Shown in pieces: positions 50,501-60,000 of a stretch of DNA of 64,000 bases (positions within the stretch are counted from its first letter, which is position 1; each line of letters begins with the position of its first letter). The notes below the pieces were generated by a model that was not told the DNA's origin, made no database searches, and saw only the letters and a list, made by a program, of their open reading frames with translations. The stretch is taken from NCBI GenBank assembly GCA_004794785.1, contig SJOL01003815.1:159979-223978 (forward strand). Reading direction: 5' to 3'. Source of the DNA: Opisthorchis felineus. Lineage: Eukaryota; Platyhelminthes; Trematoda; Opisthorchiida; Opisthorchiidae. A program made the translations under genes and the position numbers.

Positions 50501-51978
50501 CTTTTTTGGTTTCGCTTCCTTCGTGCGACCTTTCCATAAAGGGAAACCCGTCCACCGATAGACGCATCGATCGTTTTATCATGCTGTTTAGGACTGACTA
50601 TAGCTGAATTGATAGAAGAAAGGCCATGAACCACTTATTCACCTAAGATTTGTGCTTACCGCGATATTATGGTAGATATTTTCTGTCATCTAGGACAATT
50701 TTCCCTCTTACACGACGTACAGTGAGCCCGAGTCACGTTCTTTAACCATATAGTCCGATTGGGCATGGCGTATGACACCAGCGGTGCAAAACGTTATACC
50801 TATTATTCTAGTCGGATGTAAGCTAGGACCCCCACACTAAACACAGTCGTCGAAACACAGAGCAAGACCATCTTGCACGGATCAGGTTACTTAGACAAAC
50901 ATAAGAAAACACGACCGCACCAACCGTAGTTTTCGGTGTTGCTTCACTATTTCAATGATGTTCTTCGGTGTTTGCGTGCTGAATATTTTGAAATTCCTCA
51001 AATATTCGATGGCAGTAGTGGGCTCCGTTGTACCGCCTTGTGAGTGATTTCCAGATACCTCGACATTATTGTAAGTATCAGTCTCCGAGTTCATGATTGT
51101 TTGGCATCTCTGTGTATTTGACGCTTCGGACAGTTCCAACTCATCCTCAGCCGGAGCATCCCCCAGTTCAGCTAAAAACAAGACAATGTATGGAGGTATG
51201 GGCAAAAGATGTTGCTACTGTTTGGAGGATGCATTGCAAAAATAAAACGCGCTCAGATGGCTTTAACAAATCGGTTCTGTAAATTCTGTATCCATTTAAA
51301 AGAAGCGCACCAAGTACGTTACTTCCAACGTCATATCGGCTGAAAATAGAAGAAGCCTTAGGAGTGCGAGTACGTGTATGCTCATCAAGGTGAAAGAAAT
51401 GTCCAGCCTGCCCGCAAGTATCTGAAAATCATCAGGGTGACCATCAAGTGCCCGTGCAAGAGAATAAATGCAGCGGAAGCGGTTATCTACCAATCCCGCA
51501 AAGCTGGGTTATGGAAAGTAAACTGTTAGCTACACAGATGGCTGCATAGCCAAAGCGTTCGGCAGACGTTCTGTCCAAGTTGAAAGTACTCTCGGCTGAG
51601 TAATCGTGAGCATCTTTGGAAAAATTTTAGACCACATCCTGACGTCTTTGTGGGAGTGGCGTAACTAATTTTGGCTGCAGCTGTAGATATCTGTGATGCC
51701 TAAGTGCTGCAATCACTAACATCCTATAGCTACTCCAGCTTTTATTGCATATGATAACACTCATAAATAGACTGTCCTGCGAATGAAAAGCTCTTGGTCA
51801 TCATCTGTAGTGTCTGACAGGTAGTAACAAGTTGGAATTATAGAAGGCTTCAACAGAACTGCAGAAAATGCACTACGGGAAAATGCATTCTGTGGATAGA
51901 TGTATCAGGTAGATTTTAGATCCTCTGAATAGCAAGGGTTTCAAAGAAGCTAACGCTTTGTCAAGCCATGAAAAGGTC
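28302..51978 (-). CDS. FRMD3/5: FERM-domain membrane protein, FRMD3/FRMD5-like (17-exon gene model, N-terminus missing)
   Basis: Seventeen exons, 2169 coding bases, about 720 residues. Order: end of FERM F1 (WLD), F2 (ELGD; TYGID), F3 (FYLGITSTGLV; RIQRMVCDGKDF; LTFECESKAAALAIW), FERM-adjacent domain (SIFRRSHTYRFSGRS), a long acidic Ser/Pro linker, one membrane helix and a 45-residue C-terminal tail. This architecture, with a C-terminal helix after the FA domain, is that of FRMD3 and FRMD5. Those proteins link membrane proteins to the cortical cytoskeleton. All junctions from 51171 down to 28302 keep phase. The exon at 51323-51503 does not, and most of F1 is missing. The introns hold a LINE relic and a (GAT)n tract. 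Other FERM families (band 4.1, ERM, PTPN) lack the C-terminal helix. Confidence 0.85.
29786..30244 (-). CDS. FRMD3/5: FRMD-like exon, membrane helix
   Basis: 153 codons. Acceptor GGTTTACAATTATAG, donor ACACCCCC|GTAAGG. It begins QSALGIRNRIDSTLIQ. Around exon residues 40-90 it is Ser/Asn/Pro-rich. A hydrophobic helix lies at residues 101-123 (KATTVTVVAMIVFTGLIVLM), followed by VVYTLRNNAMISSFDTYIYT. The helix plus this juxtamembrane pattern (..LR......F..Y.Y.P) fits the C-terminus of FRMD3/FRMD5. It is the longest exon of the gene. Confidence 0.9.
30689..30818 (-). CDS. FRMD3/5: FRMD-like exon, Pro/Glu-rich linker
   Basis: Acceptor TTTAATTTGTTTCAG, donor GGTGAA|GTAAGT. It reads EPALESVCFSQPVEEPPIET, then KQVPQQASMPDPKIQENHDS and CGE. 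Phase 2 in, phase 0 out. Probably disordered. Confidence 0.85.
31541..31619 (-). CDS. FRMD3/5: FRMD-like exon, acidic linker
   Basis: Acceptor TTTCACTCTACCGACAG, donor GGAAAT|GTAAGT. It reads LIPDTVTESPTEEDVPTLTI then INNQE. Phase 1 in, phase 2 out, matching neighbours. Confidence 0.85.
31620..35407 (-). other. FRMD-like intron with (GAT)n tract
   Basis: About 3.8 kb. It holds the microsatellite at 32464. A plus-strand open frame at 33178-33468 has no junctions. No other feature was recognised. Confidence 0.7.
32464..32532 (+). repeat. (GAT)n microsatellite
   Basis: Twenty-three GAT units with a single GAC interruption near the 3' end. The flanks are richer in GC than the surrounding intron. 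It may be the tail of a lost LINE copy, since the relic at 46.6 kb ends in a similar short run. Confidence 0.95.
35408..35571 (-). CDS. FRMD3/5: FRMD-like exon, linker
   Basis: Acceptor TACTCCACAG, donor GGGCTG|GTATGT. It reads ASSLRRDGGFGNASLGHATL, then TRIRPPLDLKEYRYNELVEV and PADHNPVSETLR. SLRRDG resembles a basophilic kinase site. Phase 2 in, phase 1 out, matching both sides. Confidence 0.85.
36099..36161 (-). CDS. FRMD3/5: FRMD-like exon, FERM-adjacent domain end
   Basis: Acceptor GTGTTTGTTTTTTAG, donor CATAAG|GTATGT, both near consensus. It reads GRSHQELSSIPIKNSSTEFI. Symmetric 63 nt, phase 2-2. Confidence 0.85.
36664..36741 (-). CDS. FRMD3/5: FRMD-like exon, FERM-adjacent domain
   Basis: Acceptor TTTGTCTCATTAAAG, donor TTTCAG|GTAACT. 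It reads LKQAGEAKRVRPSSSIFRR then SHTYRF, completing YRFSGRS in the next exon. (F)RxG..(F/Y)R(Y/F)SGR is the core of the FA domain, the phospho-regulated segment after FERM in band 4.1 and FRMD proteins. Basic and Ser-rich as expected. Confidence 0.85.
36844..36882 (-). CDS. FRMD3/5: FRMD-like small exon, possible cassette (39 nt)
   Basis: Acceptor TTTATTTCAACTGTTAG, donor GCGGA|GTGAAT. It reads PVEGELEDPCSA, with a split Glu leading into LKQAGEAKRV. Acidic, symmetric phase 2-2. The acceptor is strong and the donor moderate. Confidence 0.45.
36963..36986 (-). CDS. FRMD3/5: FRMD-like micro-exon, possible cassette (24 nt)
   Basis: Acceptor GTTCTTCTCAG. It reads CLATHNG with split codons on both sides, and ends at GGTAT|GTATAT. 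A neighbouring donor ATG|GTATGT four bases earlier is stronger but gives an in-frame stop or the wrong phase. Symmetric phase 2-2. It is the weakest exon in the model. Confidence 0.3.
37231..37317 (-). CDS. FRMD3/5: FRMD-like exon, possible cassette (87 nt)
   Basis: Acceptor GTCACCCATTTCAG, donor TTCGTA|GTAAGT. It reads KEFSCTAIDALCYDRKGFY then SFGSVLLCS, with three Cys. It sits between the FERM domain and the FA domain, where family members have only a short link. Symmetric phase 2-2. Splice signals are good, but no homology supports it. Confidence 0.45.
37963..38054 (-). CDS. FRMD3/5: FRMD-like exon, last FERM F3 helix
   Basis: Acceptor CAATTTTGATTGCAG, donor TTTTCAC|GTATGT. It reads NKTHHLTFECESKAAALAIW then HWTMDRKCFF. 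F.C.S...A..(L/I)W......FF is the hallmark C-terminal helix of a FERM domain. It leaves phase 2, which fits each of the next five exons. Confidence 0.9.
38055..42226 (-). other. FRMD-like intron
   Basis: About 4.2 kb between F3 exons. A minus-strand open frame at 38516-38956 is hydrophobic but has no exon junctions. Nothing else was recognised. Confidence 0.7.
42227..42290 (-). CDS. FRMD3/5: FRMD-like exon, FERM F3
   Basis: Acceptor TTTTTCTATTTTCAG, donor GATGAG|GTGAGC. It reads DRIQRMVCDGKDFLVFLKHD, the F3 strands after the W of the previous exon. Phase 2 in, phase 0 out, matching both neighbours across introns of several kb. Confidence 0.9.
44600..46640 (+). mobile_element. Non-LTR retrotransposon (APE-type LINE) relic, internally deleted
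   Basis: Fragments in the plus strand follow LINE order. Endonuclease: DIVIIAGEFNAQVEHF (about 44961), QLDHIATRYRPRG (about 45196) and NSDHAQVW (about 45271), the last holding the catalytic Asp-His. Then a broken linker region to about 45730, and directly the region after the reverse transcriptase: KGHVYKAAVRTFLLCG (about 45902), RLRWLGYILRMP (about 46119) and LNGWGSHGP (about 46284). The catalytic polymerase part is missing. Many stops and frameshifts. A short GATGATGATGACGAT run at about 46626 may be the 3' tail. It lies antisense within an FRMD intron. Confidence 0.8.
46985..47184 (-). CDS. FRMD3/5: FRMD-like exon, start of FERM F3
   Basis: Acceptor TTTTTATTTTCAG, donor CACTG|GTGAGC. An unusual Ser/Asn/Pro-rich insert (SGDQTNSSSSPKSPSLTP) precedes the first F3 strands, KGIMFYLGITSTGLVTFVGL. 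The final split codon completes HW at the next exon. The insert of about 30 residues between F2 and F3 is longer than in vertebrate FRMD proteins. Confidence 0.9.
49286..49373 (-). CDS. FRMD3/5: FRMD-like exon, end of FERM F2
   Basis: The acceptor TCTTCTCTTTTTCCATAG is excellent. It reads GLTAQEAESELLSRTSQLPT then YGIDPFPVV, and ends at GTC|GTAAGT. G.(T/S)..EAE..(Y/L)L.....L..YG(V/I)D is the diagnostic end of lobe F2. Phases match on both sides. Confidence 0.9.
50925..51171 (-). CDS. FRMD3/5: FRMD-like exon, FERM F2
   Basis: Acceptor CTTGTTTTTAG. It reads ELGDAPAEDELELSEASN, an insert rich in Ser, Thr and Asn, then EYLRNFKIFSTQTPKNIIEI and VKQHRKLR. ELGD followed by an acidic loop and a T/P...I...H...R helix is the F2 pattern. 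Donor CTACG|GTTGGT in phase 2. The loop is longer than in most family members. Confidence 0.75.
51323..51503 (-). CDS. FRMD3/5: FRMD-like exon(s), FERM F2, internal frame break
   Basis: The 5' part reads FAGLVDNRFRCIYSLAR, then DDFQILAGRLDISF, like the start of lobe F2 (...R.ILxGRLxxSF). The 3' part reads ASSIFSRYDVG in another frame and joins the next exon as T-ELGD, as F2 needs. A 34-bp GTACTC...TTTTCAG segment lies between and would give nearly the right spacing if spliced, but the phase is then off by one. A sequencing error, an unusual junction or a damaged gene are all possible. Confidence 0.45.
51877..51978 (-). CDS. FRMD3/5: FRMD-like exon, F1/F2 boundary
   Basis: It reads TFSWLDKALASLKPLLFRG, then SKIYLIHLSTECIF. 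WLD followed by a Lys-rich helix and a beta strand is the usual end of FERM lobe F1. The donor CCC|GTAGTG leaves phase 2 and joins the next exon as Pro. The acceptor (GGAGTAG|G) is weak and an in-frame TAA lies 23 bases upstream, so the 5' boundary is tentative. Confidence 0.5.
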
Positions 51979-54900
51979 CTACTCCGAAAAGTTTACTGTT
52001 ATTTTACCGTAAACTGTCGTTTGATTCTCTTGCAGACCATTCCTATCTGAATTTGGACCAACAAGAAGAAAGCTGTGTAATTCCGCTGTGAATAGCGCTA
52101 GAGGGTTAACTCGTTCCGAATGGATAGAATAATCAGACATGTTTGCCCATTACTTTAGAAGCAACTGTTACTCAATTGACTTTAAACCCTATGCGGTCCA
52201 TATGTTAGTTCTAGTTGCCCCACTCCCATTCACCAATTACGCTGGACACCACCAAATATCTCAAGCCTCGGGTTCTTCATCGGGGTGAGTTGTAATCATC
52301 AACCCGACTGGGGTTGTTACAGATGATATCCGTGCCTCTTTGTGAGGTCATTGCAGTAACGGCAATCCCGTCTACAACGCGGTTGAACAAAAAATGGTCT
52401 AAAAAAGGTTACTCTGCTGGAGGCCAATGCAACCTACAACGTACAAACAGCTCGTTTTTTGCCTAGATTTATCAATTCCTTAAACATATGACAAGACCCA
52501 GCATTGTTTACCCCTTCCCGTTAGGTCTAGCCTTGTTTCTTGGATAACATTGGATGCGCGTTGACGTCTTCTGGTTAAATTTCGGAGTCATATGGAATAT
52601 CAGGCACACTGGAAGGATAGAAACCTTAGATTTGACGGCACTTTAGTGCCTCGCCGATGTCTTAAGTACATAGACTGGCGAAATCCGTCCGTGCTCTTTC
52701 TAGACGGGTAATTTTGCCTTCAACCGAGCTCCAAAAGATGAATAAATTGTCAGGGTAAAAAGGCTGTCAGCAACATCAACTGACTGGCTGGATTCGCTTC
52801 GGCTCAGACTACAATTCGTGACCGTAAAACATATCAGGTCGTATGGTTGGGTTATTTAAATCATCTTAATTCGTTCGCATTACTATTGAGTTATTTTGTC
52901 GGTAAACTCACTTCCTGAAACCAGATGCTTTTAAAGCATTTTGATCCGAGGGCCAAAATACAAGCCGCCTTAGCGTTTCAAAATCAGAGGGATATTAGGA
53001 AAGAAGAGAGTACTCTCTGATACCACTGGGCGTGGTGAATTCAGGAAGCATCGATTTCTCAGTTCAGTTGTGTACATAGTGGGTTACCGGATGCTATAGA
53101 TTTCGATTCTCAACTTAGCCAGGCCGTCAGTAATTTAGTTTTTATCACAGGCCCGCGTGTTGCCTGAATGATCATTTGTGGACTTTTCAACTTGACAAAT
53201 ATCTTCAATAGCACTGCGGATAAAATGTAAATATCTAAAAAGCCTAAAATAGTAGGCTTACCGTCTAATGAAATACCTAATTAGATGATCCTCAACGTTC
53301 AATAATTTTAAAGATAATACGATAGGTAAGGACTGTAAAGCATCACGTTCCACAACATAATTTCAACTGTCTCTGATGGTCAAAAGCCAACTTGCAAGAT
53401 CTTGCTTCTCAATAGGTTCGTCACCAAAATATTTGATTACTTACATAGTCTACTTTGAAAACCCTACTCGAGTGTCTCCTTGAGCACAGTGGCAAATTAG
53501 CATAGAAACCATCTGTAAGAGCCTAACCACTGGAATACAGTAAGTAGAAAGGAGGAACACAGGCACCAAAGGTGTCTCGTCTCACAAGGAAAAAGTGAAA
53601 GACAGTAGGACACAAAACATGGAACTACCAGGAATAATCGATTTACTTAAAGACTAATATGGCTGGACGCATGACGTTATGTTTACGCATATTGGTAAAG
53701 CGAATTTCACTGAGCGACTACGCGTGACAGTGTGTGCAAGAGCTTCTAGAATTACCAGACTTGCGGTGCTAATAACAAAAATCGATGGCAGTGGCGTGAT
53801 TGTCTTCATTCAGTCCATCCATGACTCAGAAAATCATTCAGTATGTGCAGATTACCATCAACCAAGTCAGAAAATGCTCAACGGTGTAACCCGGAAAACT
53901 CTGCATAGGTTTGCATCGTTGGATAACTAAGGGATTGGTCAAAAAAGTGGAATGTTTAGGACATCTGTTTTACCGAAGCATGCTCCAGCAATAATAAGAT
54001 AAACAAATTCACAGGGAAGACCTGTACATCAGACTGAATTTTAGCTGAGCTCATTTAACACAAGACACACGCTTGGATTACGAAAAATAACCAGATGAAC
54101 AGATGAAGAGTATCGTTGTCAGACAGCAAGCATTTTATTTTCGGAGGAGGTTCCTGAACTTTTTACTGAAATAATGATGGTGATGACTTTGATATAAAAA
54201 GGGTCTAAGAGTTTTATCGTTTATGCTATGATGAAAATAAAACATGCCCGCCGGTTTGACGGCAACAAAAGCACTGTGGTAGGAAGACGTATACAATAGG
54301 AATCTGTGGTCATACAAAGCGGACGCATAATTTCAACAATAACCAAGACATCGATGTCGGCCAAACAGGAAAAGTTTTGCTACATAACTTGCAGGTATGA
54401 AGATATCTCTCTCAGGGACCTTTTGTTGTGTAGAAAACAGATCTTGCTGGTGGCAAGACAGCCAGTGACACAATAGTAATTTCGAGATCTCCATAACGTC
54501 TCAGGTAGTTCGCCCGTCGGTTCAAAGTGACCATAAGCAGTGGTATGCTTTCATCTGCACTTTCTCAGGAACCTTCATTAAACTACTCAGGTGTTTCTGG
54601 GGGCTGTTAAAGCGCGACTGCGGCTTACTTTTTTAGGCAGACGTTTTGTAACATTTGATTGTTCTGCGATTTAGTGCAGATGGATTCAGGTGTGGATGGA
54701 TCTGAAAGCTTCAGCAACGTACGAGTAGAAATTTAGTGGTTTCACGAACAGGACAAACCCGTAGAATGATTTTTGTTCCCTACCATTATCAATAGATTCA
54801 ACAACAATCAGTGACTAATAAGCATAAAAGAGTCGTCTGAAGAAAGGGTATGGTAAAGTAATCCTAACGTAATGCACGCATGATAAGAAATTCATCAGGT

Positions 54901-57000
54901 CGCATTGTAAATTTCAGGTTGTGTTGTGTATGTGTTGCCTGATGCGAAATAGTATTATTCACAGTTTTCCCGGCAAAATTAGGTAACCACAAAATAGCGA
55001 TAAAAATGGTAAGGCAAAAGTATTCTTCGCGGTGGTTGTGCGAAAACAATTTCAAAGTATCACAAGAACGGGCGTAGTAAATTAAAGTCTCCTGTTAGCA
55101 CAAAAAAGTTAAACAAAATAATACAGTCATACGTTGGACGGGCTCGTCAGATAGTAGAACAGCTATGAACAACAGAGCAGGTGGTTTAGTTAAATGTCTT
55201 ACTCGTACCGTCACTGATGAGACAAGCGGCCACCAATTTTGAGGCGGAAAACAACAGCCGATTCCGACGTGCGCACAAAGTATAGCTGTAATTAGACTAT
55301 ATTATTCATGGACCCGGTCTAACTGCTAACTATAACAGTTGAGTGAACGGAAAAAGCGGCATATCATGATGTTTCTGCAGCATTGCAGATCACCTACGGA
55401 TGTGCACAACACTTGTCCAGTAAGGTTATTAGGTGCCTGAGGCGACAATGGTAGAAAGTGCCCAAACAATACGTGAGTTTATTGTTGCTTTTACTTGCTC
55501 AAGTCAAGTCAGAAGCACCCGTACGACCATGACAGAAAATTTTCTGACTCATTGCCAGGTTTTAGCTGTGATGAGACGTTCTCAATTGTATTTATCCAGT
55601 GTACATGGTCATACGGTACACACTACGTGGCCAAAAGATTCCCTGCGCTTTTCAAAGCACCACGCCTCCGACCAACAATACAGCGGTTAACGTAATGGAC
55701 ATCGGCCACGAAATAACTGAAACTGAAAGAGGTGTACTTCGAATTTTGTAAAACTGAGCGATAATGTCCAATGTAGTGGTTAGTGAAACTGGTAGAATGT
55801 CAACACGTTAGATCTGAATTGTTCACCACCTTCGTCCATCGAGTTTTCCATGTTGGTTAGGTTTTGCTAAGGTGACCTTGAGGTCCCATTTGTCAGCATA
55901 AAACACCTGCAACCAGCAAAACTGCTACGTTGCTTCCAATTTATGCTGTACGTTTAAAGCGGTGACAGATTTTTTGGACCTGGAACTATTGTATTCTGTT
56001 AGATTAGATGTAGAAGCTGGATAAAGATTTAGGAGTTGCAGCTAGAGGTTGAGCCAGAGGGTTCTCAAGCAAGTCCCCACCAGTTTAGCCGGAAGTTATG
56101 ATGGGAACGAGCTAGTTTAGCAAAATAGAAAGATATCTGCACAGTATACACTAGATGGCCAAAATCTAATGCTAGACTAAATGATACAGAGCTGATGCAA
56201 TCTTACATTGCTGCGTCATTATCCGTAAAAGGATTTTAAGGCGAGTGCTCCACAACAGGCATCAAACGAAGACCAAACATTGAAAAACAGTAGAGAAAAT
56301 AACAGTGAATAGAATACTTTAACGCAGCATACACGAACTGATTTTTAGCACCGATACTAAGCAACTGGCTTTTCAGTTAGATGTGTCCTCTATTTGAGAG
56401 ACGCCAACTAAAATCTTGGCACTTAGCTCAATTTATTGGTTTGGATACGATGAATGGATAGGCATTTCACTCACCTTGCGCCACTAAAGCGCCGATTTGA
56501 GCCACCATCTCCGGGGGGCATAAGAGACGACCCTGGGCAAGATCACGACGTATTTGGAGATAGATTAGGTATCTGGAAATGAGTGATAAATTTCATCATT
56601 TTTACCACCTCATTTTTCCATACGGGGTTTTCCGTTAAAACTGAAAGTCCAGAAGAGGAATGTAAGAGTTTGTATACCTCTTTTGAAAACCAGCGGAATT
56701 TTCATAAACTTCTATTACACTCAAAGTGGGATTGAGTTCTCACGTGCTCATTTACACTTAATCTAACAAGATATTACACTTGCAAGCAACTGTACGCAAC
56801 CAGAAGTTAAAACATCACATGTTTAACGGCTGAACCAAAATTGAATGACACTATCAAGAGTAAAGGAAGTTTGAGAAAAAAAGGTGCATTCATGCAATGG
56901 GGCAGTTCTGCCCAATAATCGACTTCCGCCGAAAAATTACATGATCATCAAATACTAAATGATTCAATCAGCTTACTTTTCTGGCCCTACTCAGGAAAGA
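51979..57000. other. Upstream region of the FRMD-like gene, largely unresolved
   Basis: The missing F1 exons should lie here or further up. One candidate lies at about 52909-52965 on the minus strand, between ...CGCTAAG and GGAA|GTGAGT. It is open in two frames but not clearly F1-like. No other exon was supported. Confidence 0.3.
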
Positions 57001-60000
57001 ACACAAAAGGCCAGCCTGTGGGGGAAAATGTTGCTTCTCTGAAGAGATTTTTCGAAAGGCCTACAAATTTTCCCCTCTATATCATTCCTCTATGAATGAC
57101 AATCTTTCTTTCTTTGTCACGTTATTTACAGCGCACGATTTCTTTTGTCCCCATTGCTGACAATAACAAACTTTTATTTATTTGTCCAAACAGATTGATA
57201 AAATCCAGGGCTCATTTCATTTATATTCAAGAGGTTTGGGCAGAAAAGCTACGAGGAACAGGTAACCAGACCTGTTTGACACACTGTCTAAAAAATATTT
57301 ATGGTACAAGTCATCAAAAACAGCATCCGTTTTATTTGCATTGTTCACAGTGCCACCCAATGCTTTCGTTGTACGCTTATAGAGACATGTCTAACACCAG
57401 TAATGCATTGAAACTGTTGCTTCTTTACGCATCAAGTCCATTTACCGCCAGGTCAAACGACATGGATTTTTTCAAAAGCTTCACTCTACTGAGTCGCGCA
57501 AATAATCAAATCCGCACTATCTCCGCCAATCCATTGAGTAGCCTCGCCAACCCTATTGCTAGTTGGATGTTGTTGACCCGGTTGGATTCAACATTCATGA
57601 TATCTTCATCCCTAGAACCCCGAGTAATCAACTACAATAGGCAAACTGAGCCCATGATACATTAGGCAGGTTGGTGATTTTCCATAGTTTTCCATTCTTT
57701 CTTTCGTCGTACTACAGTATTCTTTCCCAGGTCACTGCCGTGGCCAGGTCTGACAACTTGTCCGGGATATTTAGGCTTCAGTCGCTTATATCTAAGCATT
57801 GGTCTGGCACATTGTTTGCAATGAACGATACACATGTAAGTGCAGTAAGTGTACTGCGATATTTATATATGGAAGATATTCTTGTATGAAGAAAAGACTC
57901 GTATGTAAGCCTCTTGGAGTTTACTGCAAGAAATTCGATCAGCAGAATTTCCAAAAATGTTTTGAAGCGAGAACTAAGAAGCAAAAATTCCATTTGCTTT
58001 AGAATTACTGTTTTGGGTGGGGCGCCGACTTTTGGTGCTAGGCAGTAACCTGAGTACCAACTATGAGCCATTTGTGAAAGCTATTTAGAACAGTCGAAAA
58101 GATATGCCAATCATAAGTGGCATCAGCGATACGCATCCTGTCACTTACGACAAAACAACACTTATTGGCACCCTGTCTTTTGAGTTACCGAATTAAAACT
58201 CCTGCAGGAAGACAGTTAGCTTACATTTGTGCCGTCTACTAAAATGAGTAACAAAGTGTATCAGCCTGTAAACCGCTGGTTTGCTCCTGCCAACCGGCAG
58301 TACGATCAGGTAGGCAGATACATTATTATGGCCAAAAGTGCACCGTGAAGTTTTACAGATCAAACAAAGCTGTCAAAGATTCAATTAAAAAATATGACAG
58401 TTTCGTATTTGAGCCAGGCAGTCAAGGTAGAAACTGCTTTTGTCAGCTAAAACATTGTGTTGAAATTTATGTAATGCATGAAGGTACCCGTTTTGAACGT
58501 CAGGCAGACTGGTATCTTCTGTACCTCATCTATTCCTATTCAGGCAAAAAAGTCATCGTTTCATTACTTAATGAATTGTTTGCCGTCGCTAATTTGCTTG
58601 TTTGACAGACCTAGTAGTTCAGTGTTCGATTTCGGAATTGTATCACCCTTTATTCCTCCTCAGTTGATGAAAGCCAGATGTACATCGTGCCTTCTTCCAC
58701 AGAGAGCATGGGCTAGACAAAACGGCTAGGCAAGTTATTAGGAGTTCGAGATATTTTTCATTTTCCAGGCCATATTTAATCAATGTGAAATAGGCCCACC
58801 CTTGAGGATCCTGTCAGCTGCCTGGTGAACGTCTAGAAAACCGAAGTCTTTTTGAAGAAAGTTTGTGATGCCAGCTTACGAGGCAAGTACGCTGCTCGGA
58901 ATCCAGTCATTTGTGTGATAAGCCTCAATAACCCAACGATCGGAGAACTTACGAATGCTAAACATTCTTTCAACAGAGCAAGCCGGTTTTTACAATGCTG
59001 CAAAAAGTTAGTTGCCAGGTAAGCTAGCTCTCGGAGAGTACACTCTTGGATATTGTGACAAAAGTTGAGGGTGAGAGGCCAATACAGTTTTCTCCTGCGT
59101 CAACTAAGATTGACTCACTTTCAGAGAGGGCTACAGTATCCTTATTCTGTATTCTTCATTCCACCACCTTGATGTGTTTTATCATTTAGTGACTAGCATA
59201 TTCACTCATGACAGAAAGCCTTAAGCCAAACTACGCAGTTTACTTAGTCGCCGCGTAACAAACAGCGGGGGGTTTCCACCTTATGTGTGCTTGCTTTGTC
59301 CTGTAAAATCAGCTGACTAATAAAAACCGTCCTCTGATGTATAGATTTCTTCAACGGAAAGAGGTTGCTCCTTTGATTGGATGTGGAATTGGCAAGTCTT
59401 TTCCCACCAAATTTCATTCTGGAGAGACAGACGAAGTTGCTTTCATCAAGTCTGTACATATTGTTCTCACATTCAAAAACGTTCAGCGAACCCAACTGCA
59501 TTAAATGTTTACACACCGTAAGCCGCCTCTGCGATGTGTTAGTTCTACTCTGGTTTTGCCGTTGCAACCAAGAAGTTGCCCATTTTTATAGACCGCATAT
59601 ACTGTACTTTTGAGGCTTAGTGGTTTTAATATTATCCCAGTTTCTTCCGCGCACTTTTATTTTCAAGACATGCATCTTAATTCACTTCCGCGTATTATCT
59701 GGACACCTCGCCTCGCCAGAACACTAACTGCCTGGGTTTGATTTGCTCGCCTACACTATACAAAAGACAGTAATAAAAGTATCCAACACACGAGAGCCGA
59801 TGTTTGTTACTCTTATTCTATTTAGCTCAATGATAGCCTACAAGGGTCTGCCAGGCGGCAAGGAAAGGCACTCAAAAACGGAACAAATGAAAATTTATGA
59901 AGTCGTAATAGACTACAACCTCTTATTTGCATTGAATTCAATATGAATCACCCAGCCACGGTCTTACTTCCTTAGTTGCAACCAACTAGCCTCATATAGC

